Made by a program: the position numbers and the translations under genes. Source: Streptomyces massasporeus (GTDB lineage Bacteria; Actinomycetota; Actinomycetes; Streptomycetales; Streptomycetaceae). Taken from it: a DNA stretch of 64,000 nucleotides. Every line of letters starts with the position of its first letter. The stretch's first letter is position 1. The notes below the pieces were generated by a model that saw only the letters and a program-made list of their open reading frames with translations, was not told the DNA's origin and did no database searches. Below are positions 16,186-30,364 of this stretch, piece by piece. Location: the NCBI RefSeq assembly GCF_014648995.1, contig NZ_BMSE01000031.1, forward strand, positions 1 to 64,000, written 5' to 3'.

Positions 16186-17805
16186 TCACCCTAACCGCAG
16201 GGCCAGCATCGCGATGTCGTCCTCGCGGTCCTGGCCGAAGCAGCCCAGCAGCACGTCGCAGAGGCCGTCGAGGCCGGCCGGGGCGCCTGCGGCGGCCGTG
16301 CGGAGCTGCTCCATGGAGGTCGTGAGGGGGATGCCGCGGGTCTCGATGAGGCCGTCGGTGATCATGAGCAGGCGGTCGGTGCGGCGCAGCCGGCACTCGG
16401 TCGCCGGGGGCCGCTCCAGGCCCAGCCCGAGCAGCGGACCGCAGGCGTCGGCGTACGCGGCGCCGCCCCCGTCGCGCAGGATCAGCGGCGGGATGTGACC
16501 GGCGTTGGCGATGCGCACCCGCCCGCTGCCGGGGTCGAGCAGGGTCAGGCACACGGTGGCGGTGATGTCGGGGTGGTACTCCTGGAGCATCCGGTCGAGC
16601 CGCGTGGCCAGCACGACGGGGTCGCTCTCGTCGACGCAGTAGGCGCGCAGGGCGTGGCGGATCTCGACCATGACGGTGGCCGCGTCCAGGGAGTGCCCGA
16701 CCACGTCCCCGACCGCGGTGAGGACACCGTCGCGGGTGCGCAGGGCGGCGTAGAAGTCGCCGCCGATCTCGGCCTGCTCGGAGGCGGGCACGTAGCGGAC
16801 GACGATGTCGACGCCCGGCAGGTGCGGCAGCTTGTGCGGCCGGGGCAGGAAGCTGCGCTGGAGGGTGAGGGCGACGTGCCGTTCCACCTGGTACATCAGC
16901 AGCGGTTCGGCGGCGAGCACGGTGGCCTGGGCGAGGCGGGCGCGCAGTCCGTCGTCCGCGGGATCGCCGGTCGCCGTGGACCGCGCGGGCGTGGCGAGGC
17001 ACACCGTCGTCCGGCCGTCCTGGGCCGTCGCCACGGTCAGGCGGGCGTCCTCCTCGACGCCGGCCCGGAAGACGCCGGCCGGCCACAGCGGCGCGGGGAC
17101 GACGGTGGTGTGCACGCCCGTGCGGCCCTCCGCGAGCCGGCTGACCAGCCGGGCCGCCGCCTGGTGGGCGTCGCCGCCGGTGGTCGCGGGGCGGCCTCGG
17201 GCCGTGCCGCGGTACGGCTCGCCGTCCGGGCCGACGACGAACACCACGGCCGGTGAGGCGGTGAGGCGTGCGGTGCCGTCGGCGGCGGCGGTGGCGAGTT
17301 CCCGGGGGCAGCGGGCCGCCTGCACGGTGATGACGGCCTCGGCCAGGAGTGTGAGCCGGTGGACGGCGGTCTCGGCGCCGGTGGTGCGGCGGGCTCCGCG
17401 CACGGCGGCCCGGACGACGGCCTGGATCTCCAGTGGTTCGGCGGGCACGGTCAGATAGGCGTCCCCGCCTGCGTCGAGTCCCCTGCACCGGTCGCCGGGC
17501 GCGGTCGCGGCGGCGGAGAAGTGCACGACGGGGAGTGCGGCCATGGGCGGCTGGGCCCGAACCCGGCGGCACAGTTCGAAGCCGCTCATGTCGGGCAGCC
17601 CCACGTCGACGAGGGCCACGTCGGGCAGGGTGCCGTCCCGCAGCCGGACGTCGAGTTCGATGAGCGCCTCGCCGCCGCTGGCGACGGGGACGACGCGGTG
17701 GCCGGCCCGTTGCAGCACCGCGCCCATGGCGTAGCGGCTGGCCGCGACGTCGTCGACGACCAGCACCGTGGTGCCGGGGCTCTGCTGCGTGCCGCTGGGG
17801 TGCAA
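16186..17805 (-). CDS. response-regulator receiver fused to PP2C/SpoIIE-type phosphatase
   Basis: A 539-residue RsbU-like protein. Receiver domain at about 13-125 with phospho-acceptor Asp in VALVDVGLPD; the conserved receiver Lys is replaced (YLTVPAEP in place of the usual xKP). A GAF-like middle part spans about 150-320, and a PP2C/SpoIIE phosphatase about 345-539 (GDFYAAL, GDVVGHSLDAATVM, ITDGLIETRG). Such proteins dephosphorylate anti-sigma antagonists. Start is TTG 17805, with GAGGGG eight bases upstream. It follows the pullulanase gene, separated by a terminator. Confidence 0.85.
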   Translation of the reverse strand: MHPSGTQQSPGTTVLVVDDVAASRYAMGAVLQRAGHRVVPVASGGEALIELDVRLRDGTLPDVALVDVGLPDMSGFELCRRVRAQPPMAALPVVHFSAAATAPGDRCRGLDAGGDAYLTVPAEPLEIQAVVRAAVRGARRTTGAETAVHRLTLLAEAVITVQAARCPRELATAAADGTARLTASPAVVFVVGPDGEPYRGTARGRPATTGGDAHQAAARLVSRLAEGRTGVHTTVVPAPLWPAGVFRAGVEEDARLTVATAQDGRTTVCLATPARSTATGDPADDGLRARLAQATVLAAEPLLMYQVERHVALTLQRSFLPRPHKLPHLPGVDIVVRYVPASEQAEIGGDFYAALRTRDGVLTAVGDVVGHSLDAATVMVEIRHALRAYCVDESDPVVLATRLDRMLQEYHPDITATVCLTLLDPGSGRVRIANAGHIPPLILRDGGGAAYADACGPLLGLGLERPPATECRLRRTDRLLMITDGLIETRGIPLTTSMEQLRTAAAGAPAGLDGLCDVLLGCFGQDREDDIAMLALRLG

Positions 17806-17831
17806 GTCGGCGGCCCCTCGGGAGCGTGCGG

Positions 17832-17868
17832 GGGTGGGGCGGACCGTGGGTCACGGCCCGCCCCACCC
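17832..17868 (-). terminator. pullulanase terminator
   Basis: Seventeen-base arms (17832-17848 and 17852-17868) with one mismatch and a 3-base loop, just after the pullulanase stop at 17880 and before the receiver-PP2C gene. Confidence 0.75.
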
Positions 17869-17879
17869 AACGTAGTGCG

Positions 17880-23285
<5,406 letters not shown>

Positions 23286-23353
23286 TGACGTGGACTCCTT
23301 GCATTGCGGCTCTCTCGGGTCCGACCCCGCGCGACCGTATCGCCGCCGAAACG

Positions 23354-23371
23354 CTTACAGCAAGAGTCTTG
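23354..23371 (-). promoter_or_regulatory. candidate MalR operator of the pullulanase gene
   Basis: CTTACAGCAAG (23354-23364) differs by one base from the CTTGCnGCAAG motif at the amylase and malE promoters. It overlaps a second repeat, CAAGA-G-TCTTG (23361-23371). It lies 69-86 bases upstream of the pullulanase start. Confidence 0.6.
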
Positions 23372-23416
23372 AAAGCATGGGAAAGAACTTTCAACCACCG
23401 GAGTGGGGCCTGAGGA

Positions 23417-23455
23417 GCGGCCCCGGCCGCCACAGGACGTGGTGGCCGGGGCCGC
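23417..23455 (-). terminator. alpha-amylase terminator
   Basis: Seventeen-base arms (23417-23433 and 23439-23455) with one wobble pair and an AGGAC loop, 15 bases after the amylase stop. Confidence 0.85.
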
Positions 23456-23470
23456 GCACGATGCCCGGCT

Positions 23471-24844
23471 TCAGCAGCCGGACTTGCCCGCGTGGATCGC
23501 CAGCGCCGTGTGCGAACCGAGGGTGGCCGTGAACTGCCCGCTGGAGTTCACCGTCACGGTCCTGTTGTTCTGCACATCGCAGTACGTCCCCGCAGGCAGC
23601 GACGTCTGATACGTACGGCTCAGCGAACCCGGCTCGTGGTTGATGGCCACGAAGCCCTTGCCGCCCCGGCCGAAGGCGATCGCGTCGCCGCCGTTGTCCC
23701 ACCAGTTGGTGACGGCCTGACCCCGGGTGGCGTTGCGGAAGCCGACCATGGACTTGATCTCGGGCCAGTTGTGCTGGCACTTCCAGCCGTCCTGCCAGCA
23801 GGCGCTCACCTGGCCGCCGTTCGGTGGGCCGGCGTCGTGGTCGGAGAAATCGTAGCCGGAGTTGATGTCCGGGGCGCCGTAGGGCCAGGCCAGCATGAAG
23901 ACGTTGGCCAAGGTGTAGGTGGCGCCGTCCTTGTAGCTGAGCGTCGAGCCGTTGCGCTCGGTGTCGTGGTTGTCGACGAAGACACCGGAGGCACCGCTGC
24001 TCATGTAGCCCCAGCCCTCGCCGTAGTTCTTCAGGTAGGCGAGGTTCTCGTTGTTGAAGACCCGCTTGAGGTCGTAGGCGTAGCGGAACTCCTGGACGTC
24101 GCCGTTACTCGTGTATTCGGTGGGCTGGACGGCCTCGCCGGAGCCGTAAATGACCTCCTGCTTCCAGTACACCGACGGGTTGCTCAGCCGGGACTTGATG
24201 GTGGCGAGGTCGGCGATGTCGATGTGCTTGGCCGCGTCGATGCGGAAGCCGTCGACGCCGAGGGAGAGCAGGTCGTTCATGTACCCGGCGATCGCGCCTC
24301 GGACGTAGTTCTCGCCCGTGTCGAGGTCGGAGAGGCCGACCAGTTCGCAGTGCTGGACGTTCCAGCGGTCCTGGTAATTGCTGATCTGGCCCGTGCAGTC
24401 GTCGAAGTCGGGCGCGGAGTAGAGGCCGGGGTAGGTGTACTTGCTGTAGGACGAGCCGCCGGTGCCGGTGCCGCTGCCGGCCGCCATGTGGTTGATGACG
24501 GTATCCGCGACGACCTTCACACCGGCCGCGTGGCAGGTGTTCACCATGTTCCGGAACGCCGTGCGGTCGCCGAGCCGGCCGGCGATCTTGTAGCTGACCG
24601 GCTGGTACGAGGTCCACCACTGCGAGCCCTGTATGTGCTCGGCGGGCGGGGAGACCTGGACGTAGCCGTATCCGGCGGGCCCGAGGGTGGTGGTGCACTC
24701 GCGGGCGACCGAGGCGAAGTTCCACTCGAAGAGGACGGCGGTGACGTCCTTGATGCCAGGTGGGGAGGCCTGCGCACCAGTCGGGTTCATGACAACCGCA
24801 GCCGCGGCGAGCGCGACGGCGGAGGCGAGGTATCTGCGTGCCAT
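23471..24844 (-). CDS. aml: secreted alpha-amylase (GH13)
   Basis: A 457-residue exported alpha-amylase hydrolysing internal alpha-1,4 bonds of starch. Signal peptide to about residue 27 (GAQAS). The four GH13 regions are present: VVADTVINH, then D203 in GFRIDAAKH, E237 in IYGSGEAVQ and D294 in FVDNHDTER. The all-beta C domain follows, and there is no C-terminal CBM20. Animal-type features (LFEWNF, chloride-site-like R201) fit the typical streptomycete amylase. GAAGGA precedes ATG 24844. Two overlapping CTTGC/GCAAG repeats just upstream indicate MalR repression. Confidence 0.95.
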   Translation of the reverse strand: MARRYLASAVALAAAAVVMNPTGAQASPPGIKDVTAVLFEWNFASVARECTTTLGPAGYGYVQVSPPAEHIQGSQWWTSYQPVSYKIAGRLGDRTAFRNMVNTCHAAGVKVVADTVINHMAAGSGTGTGGSSYSKYTYPGLYSAPDFDDCTGQISNYQDRWNVQHCELVGLSDLDTGENYVRGAIAGYMNDLLSLGVDGFRIDAAKHIDIADLATIKSRLSNPSVYWKQEVIYGSGEAVQPTEYTSNGDVQEFRYAYDLKRVFNNENLAYLKNYGEGWGYMSSGASGVFVDNHDTERNGSTLSYKDGATYTLANVFMLAWPYGAPDINSGYDFSDHDAGPPNGGQVSACWQDGWKCQHNWPEIKSMVGFRNATRGQAVTNWWDNGGDAIAFGRGGKGFVAINHEPGSLSRTYQTSLPAGTYCDVQNNRTVTVNSSGQFTATLGSHTALAIHAGKSGC

Positions 24845-24871
24845 GTGGGGTTTCCTTCTTCGTTGAAGGTT

Positions 24872-24897
24872 CTTGCTGCAAGGTTCAGAAACCTTGC
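24872..24897 (-). promoter_or_regulatory. MalR-type operator of the alpha-amylase gene
   Basis: CTTGC-T-GCAAG (24872-24882) is a perfect inverted repeat. It overlaps a second one, GCAAGGTT-CAGA-AACCTTGC (24878-24897). Both lie within 55 bases of the amylase start. Streptomyces amylase genes are known to carry such CTTGCAG/CTGCAAG sites bound by MalR/Reg1. Confidence 0.75.
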
Positions 24898-24963
24898 GGT
24901 GACGCAGATAGTAGAGGCCCGCCACCCGAAAGGGCAGCGGGCCGTACGGAATTCAAAGGAAAA

Positions 24964-26658
24964 TCAGGCGCGGGCCCCCGCGGTCGCGGTGGTCCACCAC
25001 ACCGTGGTGTCGGCCGGCACCTTCGCCTCGTCGTCGACCTCGACGATCTCCCCGCTCGCCACGAGCACCCGGCCGTACGCGGGCATCGCCACCGACTCGC
25101 CGGTGGTGTTCGCGACGCACACGAACTCCCCGCGCCGGAAGGCCAGCACGCCCTCGGGCGCCCGCAGCCACTCGACGGACGTGCCGGCGCCGAGGTCGGG
25201 CTGCTCGCGCCGCACACGGAGCGCGGCCCGGTACAGCTCCAGGGTCGAACCGGCCTCGCCGGTCTGCGCCTCGACGCTCAGCTCACCCCAGCCCTCCGGC
25301 TGCGGCAGCCAGCTGCCGCCGTCACCGAAGCCGTACGACGAACCCGTCCGGGTCCACGGGATCGGCACCCGGCAGCCGTCGCGGAAGCCGTCCTGGCCCG
25401 CGCCCCGGAAGTACGCCGGGTCCTGGCGCACCTCGTCCGGCAGGTCGACGACGTCGGGCAGGCCGAGCTCCTCGCCCTGGTAGACGTAGGCCGAGCCGGG
25501 CAGCGCCAGCATCAGCAGGCTCGCGGCCCGGGCCCTGCGCAGGCCCAGTTCGCGGTCACCGGCCAGGCGGATCTGGGTGCCGAGGCCGGGCGGGTTGGCG
25601 AAGCGGGTGGCGTGCCGGGTCACGTCGTGGTTGGACAGCACCCAGGTGGCGGGGGCGCCGACCGGGCGCATGGCCTCCAGGGTGCGGTCGATGACCTCGC
25701 GCATCTCCTCGGCGTCCCAGTGGGTGCTGAGGTACTGGAAGTTGAAGGCCTGGTGCAGCTCGTCCGGGCGGACGTAGTGGGCCGTCCGCTCGATGGTGGG
25801 CGTCCAGGCCTCGGCGACGAAAATGCGCTCGCCCGCGTACTCGTCGAGGATGAGCCGCCACTGCCGGTAGATCTCGTGCACGCCCTCCTGGTCGAAGAAG
25901 GGCATGACATCGTTGCCCAGCAGCTTCACCTGGTCGTGGGATCCAAGGTCGGGCAGGCCTTCCGCCTTCACCAGACCGTGGGCGACGTCGATGCGGAAGC
26001 CGTCGACGCCCATGTCCAGCCAGAAGCGCAGGATGGAGCGGAACTCGTCGCCGACCGCCGGGTGCACCCAGTTGAAGTCGGGCTGCTCGGGGGCGAAGAG
26101 GTGCAGGTACCACTCGCCGGGCGTGCCGTCGGGCTCGGTGACCCGGGTCCAGGCCGGGCCGCCGAAGATCGACTCCCAGTCGTTGGGCGGCAGTTCGCCG
26201 TTCTCGCCCTTGCCGGGGCGGAAGTGGTAGCGGTCCCGCAGCGAGGAGCCCGGGCCCTCGGCGAGGGCCCGCTTGAACCACTCGTGCTGGTCGGAGGAGT
26301 GGTTGGGGACCAGGTCCACGATGACCCGCAGGCTCAGCCGGTGGGCGTCGCAGATGAGCGCGTCGGCGTCCAGGAGGTTGCCGAACATGGGGTCGACGGC
26401 GCGGTAGTCGGCCACGTCGTAGCCGGCGTCGGCCTGCGGCGAGGCGTAGAAGGGGCTGAGCCACACGGCGTCCACGCCGAGGTCGCGCAGGTACGGCAGG
26501 CGGCTGCGGACACCCTCCAGGTCGCCCATGCCGTCGCCGTTGCTGTCGGCGAAGCTGCGCGGGTACACCTGGTAGATCACCGCGTCCCGCCACCAGTCGC
26601 GGCGCTTGGCGACGGCCACTGTGGGGGTGGGGGCAGGTGCAGCTGAGTGCTGGCTCAT
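24964..26658 (-). CDS. aglA: alpha-glucosidase (GH13)
   Basis: A 564-residue intracellular alpha-glucosidase that releases glucose from imported maltose and maltodextrins. No signal peptide. The GH13 catalytic triad is D224 (GFRIDVAHG), E283 (FVAEAWTP) and D345 (LSNHDVTRH), and the N-terminal WWRDAVIYQVYPRSFAD is typical. ATG 26658 is chosen because AAGGA precedes it; upstream in-frame ATGs lack one. It is the last gene after malG, separated by 173 bp holding a stem-loop and a Streptomyces repeat. The gene order matches aglA of S. coelicolor. Confidence 0.94.
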   Translation of the reverse strand: MSQHSAAPAPTPTVAVAKRRDWWRDAVIYQVYPRSFADSNGDGMGDLEGVRSRLPYLRDLGVDAVWLSPFYASPQADAGYDVADYRAVDPMFGNLLDADALICDAHRLSLRVIVDLVPNHSSDQHEWFKRALAEGPGSSLRDRYHFRPGKGENGELPPNDWESIFGGPAWTRVTEPDGTPGEWYLHLFAPEQPDFNWVHPAVGDEFRSILRFWLDMGVDGFRIDVAHGLVKAEGLPDLGSHDQVKLLGNDVMPFFDQEGVHEIYRQWRLILDEYAGERIFVAEAWTPTIERTAHYVRPDELHQAFNFQYLSTHWDAEEMREVIDRTLEAMRPVGAPATWVLSNHDVTRHATRFANPPGLGTQIRLAGDRELGLRRARAASLLMLALPGSAYVYQGEELGLPDVVDLPDEVRQDPAYFRGAGQDGFRDGCRVPIPWTRTGSSYGFGDGGSWLPQPEGWGELSVEAQTGEAGSTLELYRAALRVRREQPDLGAGTSVEWLRAPEGVLAFRRGEFVCVANTTGESVAMPAYGRVLVASGEIVEVDDEAKVPADTTVWWTTATAGARA

Positions 26659-26711
26659 GTCGTCCTTGATGCGTAACGAGGTGTCGGTCATGGAAAGCGT
26701 GGATGGGGTTC

Positions 26712-26756
26712 GGGCGGCCGCGGCACAGCGGGGTCGGATGGGCACCGCGGCCGCCC
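26712..26756 (-). other. stem-loop between malG and aglA
   Basis: Twelve-base perfect arms (26712-26723 and 26745-26756) around a 21-base loop. It could reduce or separate aglA expression from malEFG. Confidence 0.6.
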
Positions 26757-26760
26757 CCAC

Positions 26761-26825
26761 GCGCCCCGAAAGGGGCGCGGGGAACTGCGCGACCGGCCAC
26801 GACGGCGCCGCGGCCGGCCCATGGG
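26761..26825. repeat. Streptomyces dispersed intergenic repeat
   Basis: A small hairpin, GCGCCCC-GAAA-GGGGCGC (26761-26778), is followed by CGGGGAACTGCGCGACC and a GC-rich tail. From memory this word is one of the most frequent non-coding repeats of Streptomyces genomes. It lies wholly in the malG-aglA gap. Confidence 0.6.
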
Positions 26826-26831
26826 CGGAGG

Positions 26832-27740
26832 TCACCCCTTGGTGCCGCCCGCGGTGAGCCCGGTCACCAGGTTCTTCTGCACGAGGTAGAAGAACAGGGC
26901 GGCCGGTATCGCGATCAGTACGGCCGTCGCGGCCATCAGGTTGCGCTGGGCGTCGTGTTCGCTGACGAACGTCTGCAGACCGACGGCGAACGTGTAGTTG
27001 TCGTCGCTCAGCATGAACGTCGAGGCGAACGCGACCTCACCGAAGGCCGTGAGGAAGCTGTAGAACGCCGCGACCGCGAGGCCCGGCTTGGCGAGCGGCA
27101 GGATGAGCCGCGCGAACGTGCCGAAGGGGGTCAGCCCGTCGACGCGCCCTGCCTCGTCGATCTCGAACGGGATGGTGTCGAAATAGCCCTTCATCAGCCA
27201 GGCGCAGTACGGCACGATCGTGGTGCAGTTGACCAGGATGAGACCAAGGTAGCTGTCGATGAGCTGCAGATCCGAGAGGATCTGGTACATCGGCACGATC
27301 AGTACCGCGATGGGGAACATCTGGGTGACCAGCAGCACCCACATCAGCTTCCGGTAGCCGGGGAACCGCATACGGGAGACGGCGTAGCCGGTGGACGCGG
27401 CGACGACGACGCCGATGAGTGTCGTGCCCAGCACCACGGCCAGCGTGCTCTTCAGCCAGTCGAAGAACCCGGTGTCCTGGAGGACATAGGCGTAGTTGTC
27501 GAGCGACAGCTTGCCCCAGATGCGTCCGGGGTGGAGGTAGTCGTCCTTGTCCGGGCCGAGGGACAGGAAGGCCAGCCAGGCGACCGGGAAGAGCGCGGTC
27601 AGGCTGGCGGCGATCAGCACGGCGTGCGAGGCGAGGGAGGCGCCGCGGCTGCGTTCGCCTCGGCCGCGGACCTTGCCGGGGGCGGTCGCGGGGCGCCGCT
27701 CGCCGGCCGGTGCGGAGCTCTCGACGGTGGTCGTACTCAT
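26832..27740 (-). CDS. malG: maltose/maltodextrin ABC permease MalG
   Basis: A 302-residue inner-membrane permease with six predicted helices. The EAA loop that docks the ATPase is EIDEAGRVDGLTPFGTFARL. An N-terminal cytosolic tail (about 35 residues) is rich in Arg and Ala. AGGAG precedes ATG 27740, 14 bases after the malF stop, so the two are one transcript. As in other streptomycetes no malK is present here; the shared ATPase MsiK would be encoded elsewhere. Confidence 0.95.
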   Translation of the reverse strand: MSTTTVESSAPAGERRPATAPGKVRGRGERSRGASLASHAVLIAASLTALFPVAWLAFLSLGPDKDDYLHPGRIWGKLSLDNYAYVLQDTGFFDWLKSTLAVVLGTTLIGVVVAASTGYAVSRMRFPGYRKLMWVLLVTQMFPIAVLIVPMYQILSDLQLIDSYLGLILVNCTTIVPYCAWLMKGYFDTIPFEIDEAGRVDGLTPFGTFARLILPLAKPGLAVAAFYSFLTAFGEVAFASTFMLSDDNYTFAVGLQTFVSEHDAQRNLMAATAVLIAIPAALFFYLVQKNLVTGLTAGGTKG

Positions 27741-27754
27741 GGGGAACTCCTGCC

Positions 27755-28759
27755 TCAGATCGCGAGCTGCTGCTCGTTGCGGTTCAGCCAGCGGCGGTAG
27801 AAGGAGGTGAAGACGATCAGGATGGACAGGAGCAGGATTCCGTAGGCGGCGGACTGGGCGTAGTCGCGCGGCTGCTGCCCGAAGCCCAGTTGGTAGGCCC
27901 ACGTGACGAGGATCTGGGCGTCCGGTGCGGTGTTGCCGAACAACAGGAAGATGATGGCGAACTGGTTGAAGGTCCAGATGACACCCAGGAGGACAACCGT
28001 CGTGCTGACGGACCTCAGACCGGGCAGGGTGACGTAGCGGAATCGCTGCCAGGCGTTGGCTCCGTCCATCTCGGAGGCCTCGTACAGGCTCGCGTCGATC
28101 GACTGCAGGCCGCCGAGGAGCGAGACCATCATGAACGGCACACCGCACCAGGTGTTGACCATGATCGCGGCGAACCGCTGCCAGAAGGTGTCCTCCAGCC
28201 ACAGCGGTGTCGGCAGACCGAGGCCCTCCAGGGCGGTGTTGATGACGCCGCCGTCCGCGAGCATGAACCGCCATCCGAAGACGGTGACGAAGGTGGGCAC
28301 CGCCCAGGGCAGGACCAGGATCATCCGGTAGAGGGTGCGGCCGCGCAGCTTCTGGTTGAGCAGCAGGGCGAGGCCGAGACCGATGCCGTAGTGCAGGGCG
28401 ACACAGGCCGCCGTCCAGAAGACCGTCCACAGGAAGTGCGACCAGAAGCGGTCGTAGGCCGTCGGGCCCCAGAGGATGTCGGCGTAGTTGTCCAGGCCGA
28501 TGAACTTGTACGTGGCGTCGATGTGGTTGACGCCGATCGTGCGGGCGGTGTTGAGGCTGGTGGCGTCGGTGAGGGTGAGGTACAGGCCGTACACCAGCGG
28601 GTACACCACGAGGACGCCGAGCACGACGGCCACCGGGGCGATCATCGCGTAGGCGTACCAGTGCTTGTGGAAGCCGTTCTTCAGCCGCTGGGCCGGCCCG
28701 GGTCGCGGTTCCCGCTCACCGCGCCGCTTGCCGGTCGCTCGGTCGATGGCGACTGTCAT
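27755..28759 (-). CDS. malF: maltose/maltodextrin ABC permease MalF
   Basis: A 334-residue inner-membrane permease with six helices. The EAA motif is EASEMDGANAWQRFRYVTLP. It is much shorter than E. coli MalF because it lacks the large periplasmic insertion, as normal for Gram-positive homologues. It pairs with MalG and receives substrate from lipoprotein MalE. A long stem-loop separates it from malE. Confidence 0.95.
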   Translation of the reverse strand: MTVAIDRATGKRRGEREPRPGPAQRLKNGFHKHWYAYAMIAPVAVVLGVLVVYPLVYGLYLTLTDATSLNTARTIGVNHIDATYKFIGLDNYADILWGPTAYDRFWSHFLWTVFWTAACVALHYGIGLGLALLLNQKLRGRTLYRMILVLPWAVPTFVTVFGWRFMLADGGVINTALEGLGLPTPLWLEDTFWQRFAAIMVNTWCGVPFMMVSLLGGLQSIDASLYEASEMDGANAWQRFRYVTLPGLRSVSTTVVLLGVIWTFNQFAIIFLLFGNTAPDAQILVTWAYQLGFGQQPRDYAQSAAYGILLLSILIVFTSFYRRWLNRNEQQLAI

Positions 28760-28821
28760 GGTTCGACACCTTCTGGAGGTTCAAGGAGGTCAAGGGGGCT
28801 GCCCGGGCTCAGGCGCGGGCC

Positions 28822-28871
28822 GGTGGCCGCCGGATCCCCTCCCCCCACGACAGGGGGATCCGGCGGCCACC
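28822..28871 (-). other. malE-malF intercistronic stem-loop
   Basis: Perfect 18-base arms (28822-28839 and 28854-28871) around a 14-base loop, just after the malE stop (28878) and 62 bases before malF. It can act as a partial terminator or as a block to 3' decay, giving more MalE than MalFG. Confidence 0.75.
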
Positions 28872-28877
28872 AGGCGG

Positions 28878-30146
28878 TCACTTGGAGAAGTCGGGCACCA
28901 GCTTGGCGATGGCGGTCTCGGCGTTGCCGAGGCCCTTGTCCAGGGATTCCTTGCCGCCGGCGATCTTGATCAGCTCGTCGTCGAGCGGACCCCACAGGGA
29001 GCTGTACTCGGGCAGCGCCGGGCGCGGCTGGGCGCTGGAGAGCACGCCCTGGTAGCCGGCGATGCCGGGGTCGGCCTTGACCTTGTCGGTGTAGGCGTCC
29101 TCGCGGGTGGGGAGCGTGGAGTTCTTCAGCGCGATGGTCTCCTGGGCCTTCGCCGAGGTCATGAAGTTCACGAACTTCATCGAGGCCTTCTGGTGGGCCT
29201 CGTCGGAGCCGGCGTAGACGGACAGGTTGTGGCCGCCGGTCGGGGCGCCCGCCTTGCCGGCGGAGCCGGCCGGGACGGTGGCGATGCCGAGGTTGTTCTT
29301 GTCCTTGAAGGCCGAGCCCTTGTAGAAGTTCGTGATCTCCCACGGGCCCTGGACGATCGAGGCGACCTTGCCGCTGACGAACGCCTCCTGGATGTGGGCG
29401 TAGGCGTCGGCGGTGGTGTCGGCCTTGTGCAGGCCCTTGCCGGAGAAGAGGCCCTGCCAGGTGCCGTAGGCCTTCTTGGCCTCGGGCGAGGTGACGGTGA
29501 TCTTCTTGGCGTCGGCGTCGACGGTGTCGGTGCCCTCGCCGTAGAGGAAGGACTGGGCGTAGTAGGCCTGGGTGGAGCCCCAGTAGCCGTCGACGCCGGT
29601 CTTGCCCTTGATCGTGGCGGCGGCCTTCTTCAGGTCGTCCCAGGTCTTGGGGGCCTCGACGCCGGCCTTCTCGAACAGGGCCTTGTTGTAGACGAGGGCG
29701 AGGGTGTCCGTGGTGAACGGGACGCCGTAGGTCTTGCCCTCGTACTTGGCCTGCTCGATCAGGCTGGGCTGGAACGTGGCCTGGTCCTTGAGGGCCTCGG
29801 TGCCGTCCAGCGGCGCGAAGAAGCCCTTCTTGGCGAAGGCCGGGGTCCAGCCGACCTCGGAACGCAGCACGTCCGGGGCACCCTTGGAACCGGCGGCGGT
29901 GTCGAACTTGTTCTGCGCCTGGTCGAAGGGGACGTTGACGTACTTGACCTTGATGTCCTTGTTGGCAGCCTCGAACTGCTTCACCAGGGCCTGGTACGTC
30001 GGCGCCTCGTTGGTGGCGTTGGAGGTGTCCCACCAGGTGATGGTGACCGGGCCGTCGGCCTCGTCGCCACTGTCGCTACCGCCGCAGGCCGTCGCCGCCA
30101 GGGCGAGGGACGCCACCAGCGCGGTGGCCGCTATGCCACGCCGCAT
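28878..30146 (-). CDS. malE: maltose/maltodextrin-binding lipoprotein MalE
   Basis: A 422-residue solute-binding protein of ABC family 1. The signal peptide ends in LAATAC, with C21 acylated and anchored to the outer face of the membrane. The mature protein has the two-lobed substrate-binding pattern (VTITWWDTSNATNE at the start, ASIVQGPWEI and GAPTGGHNLSVY later). AAGGAG precedes ATG 30146. First gene of the malEFG(-aglA) transcript, divergent from malR, with several MalR-type repeats in the 402-bp gap. Confidence 0.96.
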   Translation of the reverse strand: MRRGIAATALVASLALAATACGGSDSGDEADGPVTITWWDTSNATNEAPTYQALVKQFEAANKDIKVKYVNVPFDQAQNKFDTAAGSKGAPDVLRSEVGWTPAFAKKGFFAPLDGTEALKDQATFQPSLIEQAKYEGKTYGVPFTTDTLALVYNKALFEKAGVEAPKTWDDLKKAAATIKGKTGVDGYWGSTQAYYAQSFLYGEGTDTVDADAKKITVTSPEAKKAYGTWQGLFSGKGLHKADTTADAYAHIQEAFVSGKVASIVQGPWEITNFYKGSAFKDKNNLGIATVPAGSAGKAGAPTGGHNLSVYAGSDEAHQKASMKFVNFMTSAKAQETIALKNSTLPTREDAYTDKVKADPGIAGYQGVLSSAQPRPALPEYSSLWGPLDDELIKIAGGKESLDKGLGNAETAIAKLVPDFSK

Positions 30147-30225
30147 GAGTTCTCCTTGAGGGTGAAAGCCCGTTGTGCTGCCGACTGCGCCGTTGGCGGC
30201 CGGGCGTCGGTGACATTAACCGCGC

Positions 30226-30267
30226 CGCAACGTGTTGCGAAAGACCTTGCAGCAAAAAGTTGCAAGG
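30226..30267 (-). promoter_or_regulatory. MalR operator region of malE
   Basis: Two inverted repeats: CGCAAC-GT-GTTGCG (30226-30239) and CCTTGCA/TGCAAGG arms (30245-30251 and 30261-30267) nine bases apart. The left arm of the second also reads CTTGCAGCAA. The site lies 80-120 bases upstream of the malE start. Confidence 0.75.
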
Positions 30268-30364
30268 GGTGCGGATGGTTATCCCGCCGTGACCTCTCCG
30301 CGGCCTCTCCCCCACGGCCCCGCAGCCCTTGTTTCCAGCTGTTCGACGGGGAGTCGGACAGCTG

